From contig NC_050736.1 of the NCBI RefSeq assembly GCF_014529535.1, positions 4,774,001 to 4,838,000 of the forward strand: a stretch of DNA of 64,000 nt. Direction: 5' to 3'. The notes below the pieces were generated by a model. It was not told where the DNA came from. It saw nothing but the letters and a program-made list of their open reading frames with translations, and searched no databases. Source of the stretch: Bradysia coprophila. Lineage: Eukaryota > Arthropoda > Insecta > Diptera > Sciaridae. A program made the position numbers and the translations under genes. Shown piece by piece: positions 11,431-30,492 of this stretch. Position 1 is the first letter of the stretch. Each line of letters starts with the position of its first letter.

Positions 11431-11886
11431 AATTTACACGTTGAAAAAAAGCTCGAAGAGGCACCTTTCTCCAAGTGTTTATTTTGACGAGTTGGATTAT
11501 CCGTGCCTTCGGCTTAGGATCACAATCACCACCAAAATTATGAATTATTGCAAAATTATTGCAAAAAGCAACCAAAATTATGAAAAAAAGATTATGACCA
11601 ATCATGTAAACAAACAACAATATTGTCGTTTGGTGGGACGTGAGTTGTAGAAGAGATGACCCAGTAGAAATAAAATGACGGTGGTAATCTTAAAAATTAC
11701 GTTTTAGCGGAAACGTTTTGCTTTAAATGTGTGTCCGTTTCCGGTAAAATAAATTAGTGCGAAAGCAACTACTTTTCATGAGCTTTATAGTAACACCTCT
11801 AGTTAGGGGTGGGTCACATCCCTCATTGTAGAAATTATTTCAAACCAGAAGTACACACTTTTAACTTTGTGCAATAACGGAAATCT
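11431..11886. other. Intergenic, nothing recognised
   Basis: AT-rich, with short direct repeats of 'ccaaaattatgaa' near 11535-11585. No gene seen. Confidence 0.35.
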
Positions 11887-12042
11887 AGGTGAAGTACAAG
11901 ATTTTGTATCCATATTGTGTATGCTTTGAAGATCAGAATAATTTTTAGAAACAAAAACGTACCCTAATCTTTTAGAAATGCCAACCGTTATTCTGTTCTT
12001 CAAAGAATTCACACTATGGATACAAAATCTTTTACTTCACCT
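11887..12042. repeat. Foldback element with GAAGTAAAAGATTTTG ends
   Basis: The left end AGGTGAAGTACAAGATTTTG, continuing TATCCATA, is inverted at the right (TATGGATACAAAATC then TTTTACTTCACCT), giving about 28-bp terminal repeats around 156 bp. The same GAAGTA(A/C)AAGATTT phrase lies inside family B elements at 48.4 and 51.0 kb and alone at about 25036, 25258 and 44136. Confidence 0.6.
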
Positions 12043-13000
12043 GTTTAAACAATCATTTTATTGTATTAGATGACATGTCGTTTCTTTTTTTTGCTGTTAG
12101 TCATTTCCAAAAGCTAAATAGCTACAGATGTTGCTTACCTACACAATCATTAAATTTCGCATTTTTTGAATTCTATCGTCGAAATTTCAAACGAGATTGT
12201 CTGCATGCGGCACCACTATATTCGTTAAGTTCTCCATATGACATTTTTATTTGACATTTCTGGTTATTTCGACTTCATTATAATCCGATGTGAATATATT
12301 TTTTTATTAAAAATTGCATAAATTAGTGTTCCAACGATAAACAGTATAATGACTTAACTACATAAATGGTTAAAGTGTTGCGCGAATCAAATAGCATCGT
12401 AAGCAAGTGAGAGCTGCTGTCAATGTAAGTTCACATTTTTGACAAAAATGTTATTGCACAGTAGTGCAAGCAAAATAACAGCATATATTATGAGCATAAG
12501 TATGTCCGTTCATCTCCACCTCTTTTACCAAACATATTTTGTTTAAAAGTCACGATATTACTTTCATAAAGTGTACGTTTACTTTGAGTTTTCAAATCGT
12601 CTAAAAATAGTACCGCGAACATCAATCAATACATCGGCTTATTTATATTCGCAAACATATTGAAAGATATTTCCTATTCATATTTTCTGCAAAGTTTTCT
12701 TGGAAGGAATGCAGTCATTTTCGTTCGAATGTGTTTCCCTGTTAGTATATTTGGTGCAGTCTTAATTACTGTTATAAAAAGCATGTGACTACAATGTATG
12801 CAGCTCATTTCGAAAACATTTCCATTTCTTTTGGCTATTGTAGCTCTGTTCATTGATAAAACTTTTTTTTTTAATTCGTTTCTATCAATCAATATGGTAG
12901 CGACTAATCATAAGATAATCGTAGGTCGTATCCGATAAGAGGAGATGATTCACGTAAACACACATATTCACTTATGGCAAACTACGCAACAATTGTTTGT
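12043..13000. other. Intergenic, nothing recognised
   Basis: AT-rich, no supported feature. Confidence 0.4.
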
Positions 13001-13142
13001 ACCTTTCACAGACGGCTAGTCTGTCCCTAATAACAGTAATATCAAATCTATTACTTCTATTGAATCATTTTTTTAACTGTGACCCGTAGCTTGTTCTTGT
13101 CGTCACTGTCGATATCAGATGATATAGCCGTCGATGAAAGGT
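13001..13142. repeat. MITE family B copy
   Basis: The terminal repeats ACCTTTCACAGACGGCTA and TAGCCGTCGATGAAAGGT are inverse copies with one or two mismatches. The right half carries 'atcatctgatatcgacagtgacgac' (minus strand), equivalent to the inner ATCTGTTATCGATAACGACG of the copies at 48.3 and 50.9 kb. Confidence 0.7.
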
Positions 13143-13735
13143 TTTAATTTATAACCTTATGAAGTACCAAAAGTATGCTGCACTCAACAGACTGATCAAC
13201 CCTCAGGTCGACAATTTTTCAGAAAATAAAAAAAGTTTTGATTTTAATGAAAGTCTGGTATGACTTGAGATAAGTTGTTGCTGCGAAGGGCTGTACATGT
13301 TTTTTTGGCTGCCTGAAACTATTCATTTTATTATCAAGTAAGAGAAAAACACTGTAAATAATCACATGCATTAAAGGCATGTCGAACTCCCCCACAATGT
13401 TCACGAGAAAATGATAAGAAAAATTCGGCTAGTTCCGAAGTCGAATTTGAACGGTCGCAACGATATTGAAATATAATTTGAATATTAGTCAAACCTACCA
13501 TAACGAGTAGCATTGTAATCTTCATTAATTCCATTGTAAATTGAAACATTTACCTATTTCTGTTTAAGAATAAACATTCATCATTATGACGTCACTAAGA
13601 CGATAACATCACACACAACACATGAGATTGCTACAAAAAAAAAATGTTTAATGTATGAAAACTGGATTGAACACTACAAAGTATTAGACTTGAACACCAT
13701 CCCATCGTTTATCGGTCGAAGGAACGACAATAAAA

Positions 13736-15585
13736 ATGATAACCAACAAGACGCATAGATTGTTATTGGGTGTGTTCCTATTGCTGCTTGTCGACGTGAT
13801 TTGGGTCGGTTCTAGTGAACTGACTAAGGTGAGAGACGATGTGACATTTGTATCGCTGAAACGGTTTAATTAATCCAAAGTAATTTTGTCGCAGTTTCTC
13901 TATGAAAATGAAAGTTTCGACAAGCCATTCTTTTGCACATATTTTAAGACGTCGATGTTTACATTCTACTTGGTTGTACTCGGCTTGATTGCACCATGGA
14001 AGGAGTCCTGTGGACAAAATGCGAATAACAATTATACCGTAAGTGTACAGTGAATCTTGAACAGAAAATTTGTACAAAATTTTAGCGTTGTTTCAGTTCG
14101 TTGTGTCTTATCCATTCCTTCTTATTAAATATCTTGTAAGTCCTTACTAAACGCAAATTGTATTCCTATTTCAGTTAATGGACCAAAACCTCGAAGATGA
14201 CAGTTTTTTCGCAAGTGCAAATGGATTGGTAATTCAAAATCAAGCAAAGTTTAACTTCCTCAATGATTCTAATCCATCCTTAACGTCTTTCAGAGCGATT
14301 CCACATTCGTTCCGATTAAAACGGAAACCATATCCGGCACCGAAAGTGATGAGTCCAGCATCCGTAGTGTGCGATTCAGTAAATTAGCTGAAGTCAGGGA
14401 AATGTCTCCGCATGAAGCCGGCGAGGCGTTGATGTCCAGACTGTCCTATTCGGCAAGCATTCGGGTTCGACGTCAAAAAACGAATCACAAAACAGCCCGA
14501 ACTGCATTAATGTTCTGTGTGCTGGTGAGGAATACTGAATGTGCATTTGGGTTGTCGGGCTCGGTTTATAAAATTGATTTGATTTTCCAGTGGTTCATCG
14601 CCAACTATTTATTCCAATTGGCACTGGAGCCAAACGAGACTGCAATTGTTACACTTTTAAGTTCCACTTCCAGTTTTTTTGTGCTAATTCTGGCTGCAGC
14701 TTTTCCGTCATCCGGAGGGGATAAACTTACATTGTCTAAATGTTGCATAGTTTTAATCAGTTTCGCTGGAGTGGTCAGTATTAAGCTACATCACTATTAC
14801 CGTTCAATAATCATCGCCTCCTTTCTGCTATTCATTTAGATAACGGTGACGATATCCGACATCGATGGCACCGATGTGACCAAGGGCATTGTGTTAGCAC
14901 TTTTGAGCGCATTTTTCTACGCTGCATATTTAGTATTAGTTAAGCACAAGAGTGATACGGAAGAGAAAATTGACATTCCGTTGTTTTTCGGTTTTGTTGG
15001 ATTGTGGAATCTCTTACTGATGTGGCCAGTATTTTTCGTATTAAATTTTACTCAAATCGAAACGTTTGAGTTACCCAACAAACGCCAATTTGTGGTGCTA
15101 TTTTTGAATGGATTCGTTGGCACGGTGTTGTCCGAAGCAATTTGGCTGTGGTTAGTTGACTTAATGATATTTAAACAAAATTCCTTTCACTATAATCAAT
15201 CCTCTTTAACACACAGGGCTTGCTTCTTAACATCATCACTGACTGCGACCATTGCAGTTACTCTGCAAATTCCGTTGGCCATATTGGCTGATGTCATATT
15301 TAAAGATAAGGAATTTCCACTTCTATTCTACATGGGCTCGCTACCAATGTGTCTGTCGCTAATTCTGGTGGCAATTTTAGTGAAGAACGAGGACTCAGAT
15401 CCGTTACTACGATTCTTTAAAATTATCTACCGCAAAGCATGCCACTGTCGACGAGCTAGTGTTGTGAGGTATAACGACGGTTTTAACACAGAACGCAATT
15501 CTAAATATTTATCGATTTGAAATGTTTCAGAATACCGGATTTGGAGGAACAGCATGAGTCACTGATTGATAGCCATGACAATTAA
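13736..15585 (+). CDS. SLC35F5: SLC35F5-like solute carrier, complete
   Basis: Eight coding exons: 13736-13828, 13895-14038, 14175-14228, 14294-14524, 14591-14773, 14840-15150, 15217-15468, 15531-15585. They total 440 residues against about 520 in vertebrates. All junctions are GT-AG and keep frame. SLC35F5 is a multi-pass drug/metabolite-transporter (EamA-type) protein of internal membranes whose substrate is poorly known. Family-specific stretches: FFCTYFKTSMFTFYL in exon 2; RFSKLAEVREMSPHEAGEAL in the loop; ATALL-type helix NETAIVTLLSSTSS; FPSSGGDKLTLSK; DIPLFFGFVGLWNLLLMWP; NGFVGTVLSEAIWLW|ACFLTSSL; IPLAILAD. Exon 1 (LLLGVFLLLLVDVIWVGSSE) is the first helix. The last intron-like block 15151-15216 is 66 bp, open and in frame, so retention would add 22 residues. 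No other gene overlaps it. Confidence 0.95.
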
Positions 15586-15853
15586 TTCCGTTTCTTTTTT
15601 TGTCGATTCCAAAACTAATACAGTGATTTGTGACTTGGTTTTTCTTCATCGTTTTGACTCTCACTCAAATGATAATTGACATTTTTTTGCATTGAAATTT
15701 AGCTAGAATTTACAATTTAACTGTTAGTGTTGAGATGAAAAATATGATTATGATGGAACTGTATATGTTCTTAGATTTATTGCTGTGATTAGTGATCATT
15801 CGTAAATAATTCTATTCGTTTGTAATTTGTCGATTTTATTTAACCGAAATGTG

Positions 15854-15859
15854 AATAAA
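15854..15859 (+). terminator. Polyadenylation signal of SLC35F5
   Basis: AATAAA 269 bases after the SLC35F5 stop, followed by a T-rich stretch. The nearest good match downstream of the gene. Confidence 0.5.
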
Positions 15860-16264
15860 AAATTTTATTTTTTAAGCTCCCAGCATGTATTTGTCGAATG
15901 TAATTTTTTTTTAAATTAAATTAAAAGAGAAAGATTTGAAGTATTTTCTTATTTTCACAAAAAAAATGTCTACGATTTGATGTGTTCTGGACAATTAGGT
16001 GAGGCTGTTAACCAAAGAACAAAACTAACATCATACCAATTTCCATAAGAATTAAAACTCCCATCAAAATGATATAAAATAAAGATAGACTACGGCAAAA
16101 TAGATGTCAGCCCTATCTATTGCTGGCCAAGAATAAGAGAGTAGAGAGATTGCGCAGTATTTTTACGAATAATTATCAGATAAGATAAGATAATCACGAT
16201 AATCGGATAATCATTTATGTAGCTAATTTGCTATTATAAATACTTTTTTTTTGCATATCTTACC
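15860..16264. other. Spacer between SLC35F5 and the LINE, nothing recognised
   Basis: AT-rich; includes a GATAAGATAA-type simple run near 16180-16210. Confidence 0.35.
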
Positions 16265-17967
16265 TGTACTTCTTTATTTATAAAAGCGAAAAAAAGGCTG
16301 CAATGCGCAACCAGTAAAAAACGATCTTTTCAAAAAACAAAGTTACAATAAATAAAAATCATCAATTCTACTACGTCCTAAAGTCCCCAGAATGCAACTA
16401 GCGTTTCTCCGTTGAATTGCAATAGAAACCTTTTGTAATAGGTAATCCTAATCCATTGATCGTGGTTCGCCAGAAGCTTTTCGCAATTTCTTTATAAATG
16501 TACTTGTTTCAGGACCCATGCAACCTAGTGATTCAAAAGCAATAGGTGTAAATAAGTAATTTTCTTTTAAACGAATGTAATGATTATGCTTGAATCTTTC
16601 AGCATTATCTGCAATTGATCCAGATTTTTTGGATGATTGACTTTTGTAAGATGGAGCTAGTGTGTCTCTAATGGTTACATCTAGGGATTGCAAAAACCGC
16701 TCTTTTTTCAAAAACCGGTGAACGGTAATACCGTCCTTAAAAAAATACCGGTAAATTTATATTGAAAAAGCCGTAGGCTGTCGCAAGAGGGTTTTTTTTG
16801 CAAGCGAAGAGGACCATTTTAATTCATTGTGAAAACGTGAACCGATTTTCCGTTCATACCTTTTTATTTATGGCAAAAAGATCTCATTTAATGCTCAAAT
16901 AAATTATAACATAACACTTTTCCTACCACAATCTATATAAACTTCGGAAAAGTGTAATCATTTGATAGAAGAAAAGCTAAATAATATGCAGCGTGGCCGT
17001 TAAAATGTGGGCATCCTCTTGGCCTGCTTATACTTGCTGTACATGTAAAGCAAAAAGAAAAGAAATTGATCATTCCGCACTTACTTTGCTTGGTGAAGCC
17101 AATGAACGCCTGGAAACTTGCCATTCGAAACAACTTTCCAGAAATTTCGATCGCTCAAAGCAATGATCGAAGGTGCTAAAACATTGGTCAAAAGTGATAA
17201 AGCAATAAAAGTGTTAAGACTATGGAAACTTAAACTTAAATTGAAAGTTGAAAAAAGTTCAATTATCGAGAACATTTTGGCAACTTTTTGCTAACTTTTC
17301 ACTATTTTTCTCTAAATATCACATGCCTGGCTGATCAAATTTCATTCTGGACAAAGTTTTCATTGTAAAATTAAACTAATATTGACGATTAAATGACTTA
17401 CGGTATTTGATTCTTCCGTTATTTTACCGGTTTTAATTACCGGTTGCAATCCCTAGTTACATCCCACAAAATCGGTTTACCGTGACTCCATGGAATTAGA
17501 GTCATACCGTCCGGTCTTTTACCGTTGTCTCTAGAAATGCCCGGAGGTTGTACTAGATTTGGAAAACCTGCAGAGGAAAATGCAATGAGAAAAGATTTTA
17601 TTAACTTCATCATGTCCAGGAATCCATCCTCCGCTTTATTGCAAGATAAACCGTGGAAGCCATCCTTCGTAACCGTCTTTCCACAAATACATTTATGTTT
17701 TTCGCACAATTGACTGCCCCAACGAAGACCAACAACAATTCTTGTAGAATTGTTATCTAATAGTAAGCCTAACTGACTCGATGGAACTAGCAGCCACTTT
17801 GAAGATTCTTTAGTTGATGACGCAAGTAGTCGAGCACGGGAAGTCGGCTCACTAGAACCAAAAAATCCCGAAAATCTACCATTGATCCTCGGGAGATCCC
17901 AATTCTTTTGCTCTTTTCTAAGGATATCATTGTCTGGAATATAATCTTGATGAATTGCCTCAATCAT
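16265..17967 (-). mobile_element. 5'-truncated non-LTR retrotransposon (LINE), split by a hAT-like insertion
   Basis: Read on the minus strand, 17967-17464 encodes the C-terminal part of a LINE polyprotein: RARLLASSTKESSKWLLVPS, then CEKHKCICGKTVTKDGFHGL with SC, then GISRDNGKRPDGMTLIPWSH and GKPILWDVT. After the insertion at 16682-17455 the same frame continues DTLAPSYK...FTPIAFESLGCMGPETSTFI and KASGEPR. The C-x-C-x9-H-x3-C cluster followed by RPD and a downstream D resembles the end of LINEs with a restriction-like endonuclease; that assignment is inference. A stop after GEPRSMD is followed in frame by YLLQKVSIAIQRRNASCILG, so this copy is dead. The 3' tail ends GCTTTTATAAATAAAG near 16270. 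The reverse transcriptase part is absent. Copy 11217-11430 is the same family. Confidence 0.8.
16682..17455. mobile_element. hAT-like DNA transposon, non-autonomous or decayed
   Basis: The 774-bp element begins TAGGGATTGCAAAAACCG and ends CCGGTTGCAATCCCTA, inverse copies typical of hAT ends, with further CCGG-rich subterminal motifs (accggtgaacggtaatacc; ttaccggttttaattaccgg). An exact 8-bp target duplication, GTTACATC, flanks it (16674-16681 and 17456-17463), the hAT length. It sits inside the LINE frame, so it is the younger insertion. No frame above about 66 codons and no transposase motif were recognised. Confidence 0.85.
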
Positions 17968-18228
17968 ATGTAAATGGTTTGTAAATTATTTGTAAATAGA
18001 AATTCCGAAGTAATTTTCAATATTGTAGAACACTATCTAAACACGAAATCATTGGTTCCATCTGAAATATGACAAAAACAGCGAAAAAACAGGTGTTTCA
18101 AAATATCTATTCAATTTGACCACATTTTTGGACCACCCTATGTTTTACAAAAAATTTGAAAAAACTTCTAGGGTTTAGGAAATTTAATTCTCTGTCGATA
18201 TCATCCATACAAATACCAAATATTTTGT

Positions 18229-18797
18229 TCAGAGTGTACGTAAAATGGTCCAAAACTGAAAAAGTGCACTCCAGACTTCCCCCCTACTTTTCCTGAAAAC
18301 TGACAGGATTCCAGCTTGGCACCCGAACTTTTCTTTTTCAGGGTACCAAGAGCTATGTAAATCATCCAAGACATCCCGTGCACCTTTCATGGACACGGGC
18401 ACTTCCATGGCTAATGGACTATCTGTTTCAGACGCTAAAAAAATCGGAAAAAGTTAGTCTCTGTTGCCTTCGTGTATGATTTTCTGACTGGTGATTTCTC
18501 ACTTATTTTCAACGTATTGTCGTATTTGCTGTAACTAATTGATTCAGATGAATCATTCGATGCATCGTTGGTTGTATTTATCCGCCAGTCACGTTTGTTG
18601 TGATAATAATTTAAGTCATAAAATAGTTGAGTCAACGCAATAAGCCGAGGCAGATTCATGTTAAAGCGAAAATATTCTACAAAATTTTTGCAACAATAGA
18701 TATTTACATCACAAGAACGGAAAAGTTGAATAGTCAAGCTTTCGCGTGTCCGAGGCGTAGCCAATGTCAATAGCCACCGGCAAACGTAACTTTTCAT
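18229..18797 (-). CDS. Candidate two-exon gene, unknown function
   Basis: Two minus-strand blocks, 18797-18503 and 18434-18229, join through a 68-bp intron with a good donor (AAAATAA|gtgaga), a textbook branch site (gagactaac) and acceptor (gattttttttag-like), and the frame is kept. The product would be about 166 residues: MKSYVCRWLLTLATPR..., a Ser/Asn-rich middle (NTTNDASNDSSESISYSKYD), then SPLAMEVPVSMKGARDVLDD and LHSSWYPEKEKFGCQAG. I recognise no family. The DNA is less AT-rich than its flanks. A GTAGGG donor-like site near 18290 could mean the real exon B ends earlier and further exons are lost or outside. It may be a gene fragment; the LINE lies directly downstream. Confidence 0.3.
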
Positions 18798-18889
18798 TTT
18801 TCGTCCTTTCGACAAGGGTCCGGGAATGTTTTTTAAACATTTTGCCCGACAAATTTGTAAAAAGAGGTCAGGTGTTGTGAGATTTCAGA

Positions 18890-19035
18890 TTTAATTGTAC
18901 ACAAGTAGTCCGTTTTGTACACAGAAAGTCTATTCTGTAGTCGAAAAGTTAATTTTGTACACAGATCCCATGATTTTGTACACAAAAAATGATGATAAGT
19001 AAGGAGTCCGTTCTGTCATTTTGAACACAAGTTTG
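18890..19035. repeat. Degenerate tandem of TTTTGTACACA units
   Basis: Five spaced copies of (T)TGTACACA(A/G) or TTGAACACA, about 30-50 bp apart, with 'gtccgtt(t/c)tgt' repeated near 18907 and 19007. Short, diverged tandem block. Confidence 0.4.
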
Positions 19036-20736
19036 TGGATTACGATTGCCCTACTGTTTGTTGAACTTGACGTGAATCATTTTCGGGTTTCAGTTTCTTT
19101 ACAATTCAAAATCGATACGCACAGATCTTCGAGCATATTTTGGAATCTCTGTAGTTTTAATTAGGTCAGGGCACGGTACCATTTTTGTATATAGACGAAA
19201 ACTTTCCTGATAACACCTGTGGTGGCAAAAGATAGTGATTATAATGATATCGCCATGAAGACCGGTTTATTAATACATATTGTTGACCATCAAAACCTAG
19301 AGTATATTTCATGTTTAAAAAAGTGTGCTCTTGGTCATGGATGATTATAAAGAAGAGACTGAAAAGAATCCTGTGAACGGTCATCAACGGTTTGTCATCT
19401 GTTGTTGACAATGATGCCTTCAATGAACCATGATCTCTATGGTTCTATTGTATAGAAAAAGTATAGTAAAAGACGCAATCTTTGTATGGCAATCAGTGTG
19501 ACGATCTCGCATCTGTAATCGTCCAATTAACGCTATAGCTCAAGTACATAGCTGTTTCGGGAATGATCAATCTTCGCGTAAAATATTTTTATGAAGCTAA
19601 TAGAGTAAGACTTTGTTCTCTCATTATCCGTTTAGTTTTTACAAGTTGGTACACGTGCATTGGTACATTATTGCTCCTATAAACCCGTGCTTTCACCTAC
19701 AAAATAAACACATACTAAACGCGCTAACCTTAATCTATTCATCAATGCAAGGCATCTTAACAGACCAAAATGTTTTTGTTTTTTACAAGGTAAAACAAAT
19801 AAAACTTCGCATTTTTTTAAACAATTTTCTTTATTTTTTAATAATTAAATCAAATGAGTTATATGAAGATGAAAAATAAATACGAACAAAATTTTGCTCT
19901 TTAATTGTTTGTTTTTTTTTTTTTGAAATGTATCTATAGTCTCAGTTTGAAAGGAAAATATAAACTCATTAAACCAACAAAAATCTTGAATTAAAAATAA
20001 AACGAAACGTATAAATGTTAGCGCAATTTCTTTTTGTCACAAAAAAAAATTCCCTTGTTTTGTAATGGCTAATAATGGGATTTCAAATTAGAGAGACAAA
20101 GTGGGACTTTTCCTTTTTTACTTAATTAAAGTTGATAATAACGATCAATGATTGAACAGTTGAACTTTACATTTCATAACAAGGCACAATAGGAATAAAA
20201 TATCTGGCAAACGAAACAACGACAAATTCTCTTTTTTTTCGGATTTCCTTTTTGTTACTGTAACATAGAAAAAAGAGAGAGAAAATTTGACGATTTGCCT
20301 TTTCCAGTTTAAAAAACTTTCTCTGCGTCTCTTTTCATCTCTTTTTTCTACGAAATACTCAATTTACATGTAAAATTGTGTTTGTGTGTTTTTAAGCAAC
20401 AACGGGCACAGCCTTTTTCAATAAGCGTAGACTTAACCACTAATAATATTCGTTGAATTATAAAATGACATGGCGAAATAAATTGATTAATTGACAGAGC
20501 AAACCATTTGAAGCTCCGTCCGTCATCCAAATTGGGAGATTTATCGTTGCACTTTGTGTTTTAATGAATCGAATTATGGACCGAAAGTTGGTTGTAAAGG
20601 GGGTGGGGAGGATAGAATAATACAAAATAATAAAAAAAAAATTTACAATAATACAATAGTCAGGTTTCGTTGGTGTGTGTCTCTGTAGTAGTAGTTATAG
20701 TCCTTATTTGTGAGCACTCGGATACGACCAACGAAT
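19036..20736. other. Intergenic and coronin 3' flank
   Basis: AT-rich. An 85-codon minus frame at 19166-19423 lacks motifs. Small CT/GA-rich inverted runs occur near 20225-20300. The coronin 3' UTR must lie just below 20737; A/T homopolymers there hide a clear polyadenylation signal. Confidence 0.35.
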
Positions 20737-28353
<7,617 letters not shown>

Positions 28354-28478
28354 CAACGCACTTCAAGCAAAAGTGATCATAGTCGACAGCTGTCAAATAG
28401 AGTACTATTTTGTATGAAATGGTTTTTTACGGTGTTCAGTACCCTATTTAGAGTACCACTCATGCTTGAACTGCGTTG
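28354..28478. repeat. MITE family A copy with perfect 7-bp duplication
   Basis: 125 bp. Ends CAACGCACTTCAAGC and GCTTGAACTGCGTTG (one mismatch). AGCAAGT flanks both sides exactly. The interior has 'gtcaaatagagtactattttgtatgaaa' as in the copies at 2.4 and 39.9 kb. Confidence 0.9.
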
Positions 28479-29061
28479 AGCAAGTCTTTTTTTGACAAAA
28501 CGAAATATGTTGTTCTTAGAAACAGACAAATATAACTTCCGTTGTATTGTTCTTTTTCGAAATGTTGCTCTTATCTTCACGTTTATATCGATAACGAAAT
28601 ATCATACTTTGGGGCACAGTAGGACGTTTCGAAAAATCATTTTTTTATATAATTTTTTCAGTTGACTATCATTCCACTCGCGTGATGAATATATCTCACA
28701 AATTCGGATGAGAAGTTAGGTCATATCCGTTGTAAAAGATTTGGGAATATAGTTAAATAAAGAGGAACTACTATAGCAGTCTTATACTGACCGATATCGA
28801 TCGACAGATTTTATTGTTAGTTCAATCAACGAAACACGATACACGTATATATGCGATACATTTTTCTGGTATAGTTCCATATTCAAACTGTTTCCTAACC
28901 GTTTCGCTTTTAACGATTTCGTTATCATTATATCGCTGATAAGCTGCAACTTTGGATTTATTAACAAAACTCAATTTGTATCGTATCGTACTGTGTTAAG
29001 GAGTCATACAGCCAAAAACACAAAACGTCTCGTCAATGGAATTTATGAAAGAAAACGTTGA

Positions 29062-29193
29062 ACCTTTCAGAGACGGCATATCATCCAGATCGAGTAATTT
29101 AATTCTTTTGACAAAATTGAAGCGAATTGTACTTAGGTTTGGCATACATTTTGCTGTATAAGACAACATTAGGCCACGACGTCTGAGAAAGGT
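29062..29193. repeat. MITE family B copy
   Basis: 132 bp. ACCTTTCAGAGACGGC at the left and GACGTCTGAGAAAGGT at the right. The interior is diverged from the longer copies. Confidence 0.6.
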
Positions 29194-30492
29194 AAGTCAT
29201 TTAGTTACACACCCACGATTATTTTATTTTTGGACATTATACCACAACAACATAACCTAGATTTGGTACGATTTCCTTTTTTATTCGAAATGCTAACACA
29301 GTTCCTAATCGAAGGGTTGACGTTAGAATGTTACGCTCAAGATGTTACCGAAAATGCGAAGAAAACTTAAACAAATAGACCGACTTCAAATCATTCAGTT
29401 TGTGTTTATCAAATAGCGGTATTTTAATGGACAAAAAGAACAATAAAAAAAATTCTGGTTTTCCATAACACGTCACACACAGATCTCACTTTTCCAACTC
29501 AAATTTAGTCGAAATTTATTTTAACAAAGCTACAATATTATTCGTACCGTCGGAAGTTTTAATTATTTAAAAGAAATTTTGTCATACACTTAGTTTAGAC
29601 TAAATTTACAATATCCAAGGAGGTTTTAGACTATAACTACAATACACAAATGCCACAAATTGTCAAATGCCAAATACGGTAATGCCGATATTTTTCAGAC
29701 TCATAGGTGTTACAAGTCTTATGTCTTTGCTATCGGGTTTGTACCATTGGAAATTCTCATACCAATGCTAGCTGTGTTTATTACTGGTTTATATACTTTT
29801 GAATGGACAAGTTGTAATGTCAATGCAGTTATCGACAAAATAAGGATTTTGAGAGGCTGAAGTAAAGACAGGCCGTTGGAAAGTTGTTTCATTTTTATAG
29901 TATTTAAATAGAGAAAATCCTAGTTTGTGATGTTATTTGCTCATTCACGGCGTCTTGCGAGTCTTGTGTAGCTATTTGGCTCATCTATTTTTCGTTAAGT
30001 AAGGAAAAGCGACATCTTGTTTGTGTACCAAACACCACGAATCGTAAAATGTATAGTTTGAACGAGTTCTACACGTTTTAGATATGTTACTTTGGGCGCA
30101 TAAATTCAAAATAATCCAATTTAACATAAAAAGTCGACACTTGTTGATCGGCTGGAACGTTTGGAACGTTTTTATCCTTCCTACTTTTTAGTTAAAAAAA
30201 AGAAATTCGATTCTATGACGTGAAGTAATGGTTGGGAAATAATGAATTTTTGAACGCATGCGAGACTTCGGGTGCCCTTGTTGTGAAAAATGTTGTGTTT
30301 ACCTCGGGGAAAAAGTAGGAAATTAAGTTTTCTTGTGTGACTTGAAACAACAAATAAAATTTCCAACTTTTCTTTCCCATCGGTGAACGAATAACTATTT
30401 CACCCAATTTTTTTATCCAGAAACTTCAGTTCGTTAAAAGATTTAATTTATATTTTTCACATTCATTTAATTCTGAAAAGAATACAATTTAT
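29194..30492. other. Intergenic, nothing recognised
   Basis: AT-rich; the ORFs at 29660 and 30181-30407 have no motif. Confidence 0.4.

Noticed and set aside
13334-13549. 71-codon minus frame with a Met-rich hydrophobic start, divergent from SLC35F5
   Set aside because: Looks like a signal peptide with a GTAGGT donor, but no sensible second exon was found downstream; left uncalled.
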